Assembly: GCF_001571145.1 (NCBI RefSeq) | Contig: NZ_BCTF01000004.1 | Coordinates: forward strand, 124,001-188,000 | Reading direction: 5' to 3' | From: Hydrogenophaga flava NBRC 102514 | Lineage (GTDB): Bacteria; Pseudomonadota; Gammaproteobacteria; Burkholderiales; Burkholderiaceae_C | Length of the DNA stretch: 64,000 nt | Shown here: piece by piece, positions 15,906-23,863 of the stretch | How the letters are laid out: each line of letters opens with the position of its first letter | Numbering within the stretch: position 1 is the stretch's first letter | The notes under the pieces: model-generated | What the model saw: the letters and a program-made list of their open reading frames with translations, nothing else | Database searches by the model: none | Told to the model about the DNA's origin: nothing | Translations under genes and position numbers: made by a program

Positions 15906-17012
15906 ATGTTCCTCCAGGTCAGCCAGCTCAGCGTCCGCTACCCCGGCTCGTCCCACCCCGCGGTGGACGGCGTGTCGCTCGGCCTTCGTGCGGGCGACAT
16001 CGGCGTGCTGATCGGTCCATCGGGCTGCGGCAAGACCACGCTGCTGCGCGCGGTGGCCGGCCTGGAGCGGGCCCACGCCGGCAGCATCACGCTGGAGCGC
16101 GAAACCGTCAGCGACGGTTCGCTGCACGTGCCGGCCGAGCGGCGGCGCATCGGCATGGTGTTCCAGGACTACGCGCTGTTCCCCCACCTCGATGTCGGCC
16201 GCAACGTGGCCTTCGGCATCGCCAGGCTGCCACGCGCCGAACGCGAGCAGCGCGTGGCCGAGGTGCTGGCGCTGGTGGGCCTGGACGGCATGCAGGCGCG
16301 CTACCCGCACGAGCTCTCCGGCGGCCAGCAGCAGCGCGTGGCGCTTGCCCGCGCCCTGGCGCCGCGCCCCCGTCTGCTGCTGCTGGACGAGCCCTTTTCC
16401 AACCTTGACGTCGACCTGCGCGAGCGGCTGGCGCACGAGGTGCGCGGCATCCTCAAGGCCGCTGGCGCCACCGCCCTCTTCGTCACCCACGACCAGCTCG
16501 AAGCCTTCGCCATCGGCGACCTGATCGGCGTCATGCACCAGGGCCACCTGCACCAGTGGGACGACGCCTACGCGCTCTACCACCGGCCCGCCACGCGTTT
16601 CGTGGCCGAGTTCATTGGTCACGGCGTGTTCGCGCCGGCCCAGATCCAGCAGGTGGCCGGCGAGGTGATCGTGCAGACGCCCATGGGCGCGCTGCTCGAT
16701 GTCGAGGAATGCCCGCTGCCCTCGGCCTACGAGGCCGGGCTGTGCGACGTGCTGCTGCGCGCCGACGACATCGTGCACGACGACGACGCGCCGGTGAAGG
16801 CGCAGATCGTGCGCAAGGCCTTCCGCGGCTCGGAGTTCCTCTACACGCTGCGCCTGTCCAGCGGCGAGACGCTGATGACGCACGTGCCCTCGCACCACAA
16901 CCACGCCATCGGCGAATGGATCGGCATCCGCGCCCAGGTCGACCACGTCGTCACCTTCGAACGCGGTGCCACGGACACCACACCGCCGGCGCCGGGCGTG
17001 CACCTGCGCTGA
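15906..17012 (+). CDS. Ferric iron ABC transporter ATP-binding protein, FbpC type
   Basis: The 368-residue ATPase has Walker A GPSGCGKTT (about residues 37-45), Q-loop GMVFQDYALFPH, ABC signature LSGGQQQR, Walker B LLLLDEPFSNLD and the switch His in FVTHDQ. The C-terminal third is the TOBE-type regulatory domain found in FbpC/PotA-like subunits. It energises ferric-iron uptake with the divergently encoded FbpB-type permease. No Shine-Dalgarno precedes the ATG, consistent with a leaderless transcript from the 34-bp divergent region. It is convergent with the FecE-like gene, the stops being 8 bp apart. Confidence 0.92.
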   Translation: MFLQVSQLSVRYPGSSHPAVDGVSLGLRAGDIGVLIGPSGCGKTTLLRAVAGLERAHAGSITLERETVSDGSLHVPAERRRIGMVFQDYALFPHLDVGRNVAFGIARLPRAEREQRVAEVLALVGLDGMQARYPHELSGGQQQRVALARALAPRPRLLLLDEPFSNLDVDLRERLAHEVRGILKAAGATALFVTHDQLEAFAIGDLIGVMHQGHLHQWDDAYALYHRPATRFVAEFIGHGVFAPAQIQQVAGEVIVQTPMGALLDVEECPLPSAYEAGLCDVLLRADDIVHDDDAPVKAQIVRKAFRGSEFLYTLRLSSGETLMTHVPSHHNHAIGEWIGIRAQVDHVVTFERGATDTTPPAPGVHLR

Positions 17013-17020
17013 GGTGCGAC

Positions 17021-17785
17021 TCAGCTCGAAATCAATCTGGGTCGGGAACGCCAGGGAGCAATCACCTGGCCCACGCGCTGCCCACTGAGCAATTCGGCCT
17101 CGATATCGAACACCGCCTCCACATCTCGGAGTGAAAGCCCCGATTCAGCAGAGTCCTGCATGTGCAGCCGACCCTCCCGCATCAACAGCAGCCGGTCGGC
17201 ATGGCGAGTGGCCGCATTGAGGTCGTGCAACACCACCAGCGTTACCAGTCCCCGCTCGCGCGTCAGGGCACTCACGGTCTCCATCACCTCCAGCTGGTGT
17301 CGCAGGTCCAGTGCGCTGATCGGCTCATCCAGCAGCAACACCGAGGGCTCGGCCACCAGCGCCTGCGCCAGAAACACCAACTGCCGCTGCCCGCCGGACA
17401 GTTCGCGCAGTCCGCGCGAAGCCAGAGCCTCAATGCCCAAGCGCCGCAGCACCGACGCCACGGCGGCGATTTCTTCATCGGACACACGCCAGCGCAGTCG
17501 CTCCACTCGACCGAGCAGCACCGTCTCCATCACGGTCAGCGCCGCCGTGGCCGACGTGTCCTGGGGCATGTAGCCGATGCGTTGCGAATGGCGCGGCTCC
17601 CCGGCCAGGGTCACGACGCCTTCGTGCGGCAGCAGCCCGGCAATGCTGCGAAGCAGCGTCGATTTGCCCGACCCGTTGGGCCCGAGCAGGGCCACGAGCT
17701 GGCCCGGCAGAAGGTCCAGATCAATGCTGTGCAGAGCAGGCCTCGCGCCGTAGCGCACCGACAGTCCACGGGCCACCAGACTCAC
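17021..17785 (-). CDS. FecE/BtuD-type ABC transporter ATP-binding protein
   Basis: The 254-residue ATPase carries Walker A GPNGSGKST, ABC signature LSGGQRQL and Walker B VLLLDEPISALD. It is of the class that energises FecCD/BtuC importers for metal chelates, haem or cobalamin. The GTG start at 17785 overlaps the stop of the permease gene (GTGA), so the ATPase is translationally coupled to it; a longer open frame upstream only shadows the permease gene. It is the last gene of the minus-strand copper-related cluster that runs from 30583, so its natural cargo may be a copper or iron chelate. Confidence 0.92.
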   Translation of the reverse strand: MSLVARGLSVRYGARPALHSIDLDLLPGQLVALLGPNGSGKSTLLRSIAGLLPHEGVVTLAGEPRHSQRIGYMPQDTSATAALTVMETVLLGRVERLRWRVSDEEIAAVASVLRRLGIEALASRGLRELSGGQRQLVFLAQALVAEPSVLLLDEPISALDLRHQLEVMETVSALTRERGLVTLVVLHDLNAATRHADRLLLMREGRLHMQDSAESGLSLRDVEAVFDIEAELLSGQRVGQVIAPWRSRPRLISS

Positions 17786-18843
17786 CAGTGACCTCCCCGC
17801 GAGCGCAGCACCAGGGCCACAAAAAATGGCACGCCGATCAGCGAAGTGATGATGCCGATCGGGAACACTGCCCCAGGCATCAACGTCTTGCTCGCGACAG
17901 ATGCCACCGACAGCAGCGCCGCCCCCGCCAGCGCCGAGGCGGGCAGGAACACGCGCTGGTCTTCGCCCACCAGCATGCGCGCGATGTGCGGCGCCACCAG
18001 ACCCACGAAGCCGATGGTGCCGACGAAAGCCACGGCAACACCGGTCAATGCGGAGATCAGCGCAAAGCTGCGAATGCGCAGCGAACGGACATTCACGCCC
18101 AGTCCTTCGGCCCGGGCGTCGCCGAGCTTGAGCGCCGTCAGACGCCAGGCCATGGGCCAAAGCAGCATCCCACCGACGAGCAGCACGGACACCATGATGG
18201 CCAGCTTGGGCCAGGTCGATTTCTGAAGGCTGCCGAACAGCCAGAACACCACCTGCTGCAGCGCTTCGGGCGACGCGATCAGCTGCAGCAGGGAGGTCAG
18301 GGCCTGGAACAGGAACAGCAGCGCGATGCCCGCCAGCACCAGCGCCTCGGCTGTGGCCGCGCGCGCACCACCAATCAGGTAGACGCCGGCACAGGCTAGC
18401 GCCGCAAACAGGATCGCCATGACCGGAATGCTCACGGTCTCGGGCCAGGGCAAACCGCCACCCAGCACGATGACCAGCGCAGCGCCAAAACCCGCGCCGG
18501 CCGAAACGCCCAGCGTGTAGCTGGACGCCAGCGGGTTGTGCAGGATGGTCTGCATCACCGCACCCGACAGCCCCAGGGCCGCACCCACCACCAGCGCGGT
18601 GCAGGCCACGGGCAAACGGATCGACCAGACAATGGCCGTGACTCTGGCTTCCGGCCCCTCGCCCAGCAACACAGTGCGCGCCACATCGGCCACCGGCAGA
18701 AACGCCGGACCGGTCGCCACGTCAAGCAGGAAACCCAGCAACGCCACGGCAATGAGCGAAGCCACGAGCGACCAGCGCCGCCACCAGGCGCGCCGATAAG
18801 CCCGCGCCAGGCCGCCGGCAGAAGTCTCGGCAACGACCTCCAT
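17782..18843 (-). CDS. FecCD/BtuC-type ABC transporter permease
   Basis: The 353-residue protein has about ten membrane helices and the FecCD-family hallmarks LSGAVMQTILHNPLASSYTL (N-terminal half) and GTIGFVGLVAPHIARMLVG (cytoplasmic loop contacting the ATPase). It would form the inner-membrane channel of a metallophore-type importer with the adjacent binding protein and ATPase. The start ATG at 18843 overlaps the stop of the binding-protein gene (TGATG). An upstream in-frame ATG at 18867 lies inside the binding-protein gene and is less likely. Confidence 0.92.
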   Translation of the reverse strand: MEVVAETSAGGLARAYRRAWWRRWSLVASLIAVALLGFLLDVATGPAFLPVADVARTVLLGEGPEARVTAIVWSIRLPVACTALVVGAALGLSGAVMQTILHNPLASSYTLGVSAGAGFGAALVIVLGGGLPWPETVSIPVMAILFAALACAGVYLIGGARAATAEALVLAGIALLFLFQALTSLLQLIASPEALQQVVFWLFGSLQKSTWPKLAIMVSVLLVGGMLLWPMAWRLTALKLGDARAEGLGVNVRSLRIRSFALISALTGVAVAFVGTIGFVGLVAPHIARMLVGEDQRVFLPASALAGAALLSVASVASKTLMPGAVFPIGIITSLIGVPFFVALVLRSRGGHW

Positions 18844-19967
18844 CAGGGCCGCATACCCAACATCCACACGCCCGCGTAGGGCACCGGGAGGTACTTGTCG
18901 TGGTAAGCCTTGAAACTGGCTGCCGGGTCCACGTCCTTGAAGGCCTCGGGGTAGAGCTGCTTGCCGATGTACTGCATGGCCACGTAGTCAAACAGCGTGC
19001 GACACAGACCGTGCTCGATGGCGTGCACCTGGCCGTTCTTCACGGCGTTCAGACCGGCCCAGGCGGGGCGCTGGACATAGGGGGCCAGCGTGGCGCGTGT
19101 GATCTCGGCTGTGGCCTCGTAGCCGGTTTTCACCGCCTTGGGCTTGTTCACCCAGGAAGAACCCGCGATGAAGATCAGGTCCGGGTTGTCGGCGATCACC
19201 GCCTCGGCGTTGACCGGTCCCCAGGGGCCGGGCAGCTTGCCATCGGCCACGTTGACCGCGCCCAGCAGCGTGGTGATCTTTCCCCACATGGTGCCGCTGT
19301 AGCTGTTGCCCACGGTGTCGGCGCCCGCCTGACCCAGTTCGAAATAGACCTTCTTCTTCGTTCCGCCCGAGGCCTTGGCCACGCGCGCCATCACGTCCTT
19401 GTACTGGCGCTCGTAGAGCTGGGCCAGTTCTTCGGCCCGTGCCTCGGTGCCCATGACCTTGCCCATCACGCGGGTCGAGGCGAGGTGCCGCTCCAGCAAC
19501 TGGGCGTTGTAGTCCACCACCACGATGGGAATGCCAGCCGCCTCGATCTGGTCGCGCGCGGTCTGCATGGCCTTGAAGGTCCACTCGGCCATGAACAGCA
19601 CATCAGGCTTGAGGGCGATCACCTTCTCGGCGCTGAAGGTGCCGTCGTCCGAATGGCCAATGTCGGGCATGGCCTGCAGGTTCGGGATCACCGCTGCGTA
19701 GCGCTTGAAGATGACCGGGCGCCAGCCTTCGAACGGCGCGCGCGAGATGCCCACCACCTTGGCCCAGGCCTCCTTGCCGGCCACGGCGGTGAACTCTTCG
19801 TAGTTGAAGTTCACCGCCACCCGTTGCACGGGCAGGGTGACCTTGACCTTGCGGCCAATCGCGTCGGTGACTTCGGTGGTGGCGGCCCAGGCGGTGCCGC
19901 CGATGAGGCAGGTCAATGCGATCAGGGCAGCGCCCCAGTGGCGACGGCGAACAGAAAACCAGGTCAT
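18843..19967 (-). CDS. FecB/BtuF-like periplasmic metal-chelate binding protein
   Basis: The 374-residue precursor has a Sec signal peptide (WGAALIALTCLIGGTAWA) and a class III (FecB/BtuF/HmuT-like) solute-binding fold: the N-terminal VTDAIGRKVKVTLPVQRVAV strand, a central long helix and the two-lobe pattern with ALKPDVLFMAEW and IADNPDLIFIAGSSW. Cargo is unknown; the family binds siderophore-iron, haem, cobalamin or other chelates. It is followed by permease and ATPase genes with overlaps, and preceded by MbnH- and MbnP-like genes, which suggests a copper-chelate cargo but does not prove it. Confidence 0.88.
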   Translation of the reverse strand: MTWFSVRRRHWGAALIALTCLIGGTAWAATTEVTDAIGRKVKVTLPVQRVAVNFNYEEFTAVAGKEAWAKVVGISRAPFEGWRPVIFKRYAAVIPNLQAMPDIGHSDDGTFSAEKVIALKPDVLFMAEWTFKAMQTARDQIEAAGIPIVVVDYNAQLLERHLASTRVMGKVMGTEARAEELAQLYERQYKDVMARVAKASGGTKKKVYFELGQAGADTVGNSYSGTMWGKITTLLGAVNVADGKLPGPWGPVNAEAVIADNPDLIFIAGSSWVNKPKAVKTGYEATAEITRATLAPYVQRPAWAGLNAVKNGQVHAIEHGLCRTLFDYVAMQYIGKQLYPEAFKDVDPAASFKAYHDKYLPVPYAGVWMLGMRP

Positions 19968-19987
19968 GAATACTCCTTTGAGAAAAA

Positions 19988-21136
19988 TCAGCGGGAGGGC
20001 CAGGGGTTACCCAGCCTGGGGTCGGGGAGGAAATCGGGGCCGGTCAGGGCGCTCAGGAAAGCGACCAGGTCGTTCACCTCGTCGTCGCTCACTTCGAAGC
20101 CCACCAGCAGTTCGCTGCGCATCGGACTGGGTTGGCCGGTGGCGGACGTGGAACGCCCGGCCTGCGCGTAGTGCTGGCGGATCACGTCTTGCAGAGTGGC
20201 TATCGAGCCGTCGTGCATGTAGGGTGCGGTCACCGCCACGTTGCGCAGGCTCGCGGTGCGGAAGCGCCCGCGGTCCGAGGCGTCGCCGGTGAACTCGCCG
20301 ATTCCCGGGTTGTCGGCCGGGTAGCTGCCCTGCCCGTCCACGTTGTAGAGCCCGGTGTTGTGGTACCCGAACTCAGGAAACGGCAGGCGGCTGTGCGTCA
20401 CGTTGTCGTTGAAGGTGAAACCGCCGTGGCAGTGGTAGCACTCCATCTTTTCGCCGAAGAACAGCGCCTCTCCGCGCTTGGCCGCCGCGCTGATGGCCTG
20501 CGGTTCACCGCCGTACTTGTAGCGGTCGTAGGGGCTGTTGAACGACAGCAGACTGCGTTCGAACGCGGCAATGGCCTTGGTCACCGTGGACAGCGAGTAC
20601 AGCGCGGCCTCGCCCAGCCGCGCCTCGGGCGGGAAGGCCTGCGCAAACAGGCGCCGGTAGGTGGCGTCGCTCCGCAACCGCGCGAACAGCTCGGCCTCGC
20701 GCCCGGCCATGCCCATCTCGACCGGGTGTTCGCCGAAGATCGGGATCAGGGCTTGCACCTCCAACGACTTGAGCAGCGGGTTGGCCCAGGTCAGCGTTGG
20801 CAGGTAGGCCACGTTGGCCAGGCCCATCGCACTGCGCGCGCCTTTCTCGCCGGTGATGCCCTCGGCCACCGCACGCCCGTCTGTGAAGGCCTTGTCCTGG
20901 TGGTGGCAGCTGGCGCAAGACATGCGACTGTCGGCCGAGAGGCGCGGGTCGTGGAACAGGTGCCGCCCGAGTTCGACCTTGGCCACCGACATCGGGTTGT
21001 CGGCCGGCACCACCGGCGGCGGCACCCAGGCCGGCAGGTTCCAGCGGAAGGCGTCGGCGCTGCTGCCGGACAGCAGCAGCCAGGCACCAGCCGCCACGAC
21101 GGCCGCAACGGTCACGGAGCGCAACGGCACGGCCAT
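19988..21136 (-). CDS. MbnH-like di-heme enzyme (cytochrome c peroxidase/MauG superfamily)
   Basis: The 382-residue protein (counted from the ATG at 21136; a GTG at 21139 abuts the MbnP stop) has an N-terminal hydrophobic export segment and two haem c sites, CASCH at about 74-78 and CYHCH at about 233-237, plus the FRTASLRNVAVTAPYMHDGS segment common to di-haem peroxidases. Placement directly after an MbnP-type gene identifies it as the MbnH partner. In characterised pairs MbnH reacts with hydrogen peroxide to form a high-valent di-haem state and oxidises a Trp of MbnP to kynurenine. It should act in the periplasm. Confidence 0.85.
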   Translation of the reverse strand: MAVPLRSVTVAAVVAAGAWLLLSGSSADAFRWNLPAWVPPPVVPADNPMSVAKVELGRHLFHDPRLSADSRMSCASCHHQDKAFTDGRAVAEGITGEKGARSAMGLANVAYLPTLTWANPLLKSLEVQALIPIFGEHPVEMGMAGREAELFARLRSDATYRRLFAQAFPPEARLGEAALYSLSTVTKAIAAFERSLLSFNSPYDRYKYGGEPQAISAAAKRGEALFFGEKMECYHCHGGFTFNDNVTHSRLPFPEFGYHNTGLYNVDGQGSYPADNPGIGEFTGDASDRGRFRTASLRNVAVTAPYMHDGSIATLQDVIRQHYAQAGRSTSATGQPSPMRSELLVGFEVSDDEVNDLVAFLSALTGPDFLPDPRLGNPWPSR

Positions 21137-21139
21137 CAC

Positions 21140-22030
21140 TCAGCGCATCGCAAACAGGCGCTGCGATCCGGGCGCAGCGACGCCGTCGTATGCCAGACCG
21201 AGCGCGCCCATCACCGGCGGGCAGTCGCCGTCCTTGAGGAAGCTCATGCAACCGGGTGAGGTCATGGGCGCGTTCACGTCCACGTTGGCGCCCGCCAGCA
21301 CTCGACCGATGTCGGCCACGACGTTGTGCTTCGCCAGGTCGAAGTTTTTGAACTCGACCGTGATGCGGTTGGGGTTCTGGCAGGCACTGGGTGCCTCGGT
21401 CTTGCTGTTGCCGGCGCACAGGGTGCTGCCCAGGTGCACCGAGTAGCGCGTGACCGGGCCCAGCGGGCTGGCGGCGGCTGGCTTTTCGGGCGTGATGCCG
21501 CTGGACGTGGTGTCGAACTTCAGGAACTTGTAGCCGCCCTGCCAGTTCCAGAACATCGCCGTGTTGTTCAGCGGTGCGGGCGACACCGTGGGGTCGCCGT
21601 GGTTGCGGGCGAACGGCACCCCCAGCGTGAAGCGCAGGCCGGTGTAGGTGCCCGCAGGCACTTTGCCGCGCACGGCGGTGTTCACGCCCGTGGTGCCGTT
21701 TCGGCAAGGGCCGCTGGCGTTCTCGAAGTCCAGCAGCGCGATGTTCTCCAGCTGCCAGGCGCCGTCCTGGTCCAGTTGCACCGGCACGGCCCGGCCGTCG
21801 GCGGTGAACAGCTGCACCTCGCTGACGTAGTAGCGGAAGTCCGACGGCGTCACCGTCGAACGGGTGGTGCCGATGGCGGGGTACTGCTGGCCGCAGGCGA
21901 AGGCCTGGCCGTTCACCTCGGCGGCGAAGTTCAGCTTGACCGGCTGCAGCCCGGCGGTGCCGGTCGGGGCGGCGGTGGAGCAGGCGGCCAGCGCGCCAAC
22001 CACGCACAGGGAAAGGGCGAGTCGTTTCAT
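21140..22030 (-). CDS. MbnP-like copper-binding lipoprotein
   Basis: The 296-residue precursor has a lipobox LAAC (Cys17) and the MbnP/metallo-mystery-pair pattern: four conserved mature Cys (46, 109, 205, 217) plus a C-terminal pair (261, 270), and the WxW motif in MFWNWQGGYKF (Trp161 and Trp163). In the studied family one Trp is converted to kynurenine by MbnH, giving a copper-binding site with nearby His residues. Its stop is immediately followed by the MbnH start, so the pair is cotranscribed. It is probably anchored in the outer membrane facing the periplasm, or exposed. Confidence 0.85.
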   Translation of the reverse strand: MKRLALSLCVVGALAACSTAAPTGTAGLQPVKLNFAAEVNGQAFACGQQYPAIGTTRSTVTPSDFRYYVSEVQLFTADGRAVPVQLDQDGAWQLENIALLDFENASGPCRNGTTGVNTAVRGKVPAGTYTGLRFTLGVPFARNHGDPTVSPAPLNNTAMFWNWQGGYKFLKFDTTSSGITPEKPAAASPLGPVTRYSVHLGSTLCAGNSKTEAPSACQNPNRITVEFKNFDLAKHNVVADIGRVLAGANVDVNAPMTSPGCMSFLKDGDCPPVMGALGLAYDGVAAPGSQRLFAMR

Positions 22031-22060
22031 GTCGGGTCCTTGCGGGGGAACTGAGCAGCT

Positions 22061-22969
22061 TCAGTGTTTGTGGGCAGGTGCCGCGTGCGGACCATGCCCG
22101 TTGGCCGGAGCGCCCTCGCCACCGACCTTGATCACGCCGTCGAACGAATCGAACAGCGCACGCTGCGCCGGCGCCAGTCCGGCTTCGGCCTTCGCGACCG
22201 CGCGCGTCATCTCGGCCGCCTGCGCCTTGGGCAGGCCCGACATCTCCAGCACATCGGCCTGCGTCAGGCCCTTGCCGGCGCAGACATGGATGGCCCAGCC
22301 GGCTTTCTCCTTGCGCAGCAGGGCGCGACCGCCCTTGCCTTGCTGGCTCCAACCGGCGACGGCGGCGTCGCCGACGATCACCACGGGCGCCACACTCAGT
22401 GGCGCCTCCGGACGGTCGAACTGGCGTTTCATGGCGTCGGCGATCTGCTGGGCATCGGTACCAGCGTGAGCGCCATGGCCCGTCTCATGGCTGGCGTTGC
22501 GGGGCGTCTGCACCCACACGTTGACAACATGGGTGCCCGCCTTTTCGAAACGAAGCGTGACCGGGAAGCGGTCGCCGTCGTTGAGCGGCGCCTTCAGGCC
22601 AATCAGCATCAGGTGGTAGCCGTCGGTCGTGCCGTGCTTCATGACCACGGTGGCGCCAGCCGGGATCTCCAGCGACGGCTCCGCACGCATCTGCATCACC
22701 TCGCCCTGCCCACCTTTGACCATTTGCATGCGGTGGATCTCGACCGAGTCGGCCGCCGGCGTGCTGGCGGACAGCAGCCGGTCGGCGGTCGAACCGGTGT
22801 TCCTGATGCCGCGGAAGTACACCGAGCCGGTGCTCATGCCGGGGCGTGAGGGCGTGGCGTAGGGATGGTCGATGCGCAGGTCACCGGCCTTGAAGTCGTG
22901 GGCCTGTGCGACCGGGGCCACCAGGGCCGTCAGGACCAACAGGTGCGAGAGGAGTTTTCTTCGATTCAT
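22061..22969 (-). CDS. PCuAC copper chaperone fused to a copper-uptake-associated C-terminal domain
   Basis: The 302-residue precursor has a signal peptide ending at AQA (residue 23) and a PCuAC domain (about 30-155) with the H(M)X10MX21HXM-type Cu(I) site: His79, Met81/83, Met92/94, His119 and Met121. A His-rich linker (HETGHGAHAG) joins it to a second domain of about 110 residues (175-285) resembling stand-alone copper-uptake-associated proteins, and the tail (HGPHAAPAHKH) is again His-rich. PCuAC proteins deliver periplasmic copper to CuA or CuB sites of oxidases. Fusion of the two parts is unusual compared with the single-domain PCuAC at 28948-29427. Confidence 0.85.
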   Translation of the reverse strand: MNRRKLLSHLLVLTALVAPVAQAHDFKAGDLRIDHPYATPSRPGMSTGSVYFRGIRNTGSTADRLLSASTPAADSVEIHRMQMVKGGQGEVMQMRAEPSLEIPAGATVVMKHGTTDGYHLMLIGLKAPLNDGDRFPVTLRFEKAGTHVVNVWVQTPRNASHETGHGAHAGTDAQQIADAMKRQFDRPEAPLSVAPVVIVGDAAVAGWSQQGKGGRALLRKEKAGWAIHVCAGKGLTQADVLEMSGLPKAQAAEMTRAVAKAEAGLAPAQRALFDSFDGVIKVGGEGAPANGHGPHAAPAHKH

Positions 22970-22987
22970 GATGGGCTTTCAGCGGGA

Positions 22988-23854
22988 TCAGCCCAGGCGC
23001 GCCATGGCGCGCCGGGCAGTGGCGTGCGCCGCGCGCACAAGTTCGGCGTACATGTCGGTGAGGAACTCGCGCGCGAGGCGCGGTGCCTTGTCGGGCGAGC
23101 CGGCGTTGAAGGGCGGCTGCGGGTCGTACTCCAGGTAGAGCTGCACCGCCTTGGCGTAGGCCGGCGAGCGCAGCTTCGCGATCAGCGTGAGGCCGAAGTC
23201 GATGCCCGCCGTGACGCCGCCGCCGGTGATGCGGTTGCGGTCCATCACCACGCGCTGGCGGCTCGGCTTCGCGCCCAGGTCGCGCAGCACCTCGCGCGTG
23301 GCCCAGTAGGACGCCGCACGGTAGCCCTTGAGCAGGCCGGCAGCGCCCAGGATGAGCGAACCGGTGCAGACGCTGGTGACGTAGCGTGCCCGCGACCCCT
23401 GGTCGGCCAGGAAGGCCAGCACCTCCGGGTCTTCCATGACGGTCAAGGTGCCGGGCACACCACCGGGAACGAACAGCACGTCGAGCCGGGCCGGGCAGTC
23501 CTTGAAGGCCGTGGTCGGCGTGACCGGAACCAGCGCCTTGGGCTGCCCCTCCTCGTTGCCCACCAGCTCGGTGGTCTTCCAGAGCAGGTGGATCTCCTTG
23601 TTCATCAGCGACTCGAAGACGGTCAGCGGCCCGATCAGGTCCTGCAGGAACATGCTGGGGTAGACCAGCATGCCGATCACCAGCTTGTCGCCGCCGGTGA
23701 GCGATTCGTACTTCTTGATGGCGTGCTGGTGGTGGGTGTCGGCCGAGGCCTTGGTGGGCTCAGCCGAGGCCTCCTGGCCCGCCGCGCCGGGGCGGCTCAC
23801 CCAGGCGGCGAGCGCGGCCAGGGCCGATCCCGCGTGTCGTCGTGTCATGCGCAT
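22988..23854 (-). CDS. Exported isocyanide-hydratase-like DJ-1/PfpI family protein
   Basis: The 288-residue protein has an N-terminal export-type segment (TRRHAGSALAALAAWVS, twin-Arg-like) and about 30 linker residues before a DJ-1/PfpI domain. The domain closely follows bacterial isocyanide hydratase: acid residue Asp72 in QDLIGP, the nucleophile elbow ARYVTSVCTGSLILGAAGLL with Cys163 and Thr164, GGGVTAGIDFGLTL, and YDPQPPFNAGSP. Isocyanide hydratase converts isonitriles to N-formamides in the cytosol; an exported form in a copper-uptake cluster is unexpected. A general DJ-1-like transcriptional or stress role is the alternative, but no HTH domain is present. Confidence 0.82.
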   Translation of the reverse strand: MRMTRRHAGSALAALAAWVSRPGAAGQEASAEPTKASADTHHQHAIKKYESLTGGDKLVIGMLVYPSMFLQDLIGPLTVFESLMNKEIHLLWKTTELVGNEEGQPKALVPVTPTTAFKDCPARLDVLFVPGGVPGTLTVMEDPEVLAFLADQGSRARYVTSVCTGSLILGAAGLLKGYRAASYWATREVLRDLGAKPSRQRVVMDRNRITGGGVTAGIDFGLTLIAKLRSPAYAKAVQLYLEYDPQPPFNAGSPDKAPRLAREFLTDMYAELVRAAHATARRAMARLG

Positions 23855-23863
23855 CGCAGCCCC

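Noticed and set aside
17021..18160. Longer FecE-like start giving 379 residues
   Set aside because: The extra N-terminal part is an out-of-frame translation of the permease gene; the GTG at 17785 overlapping the permease stop gives the normal length.
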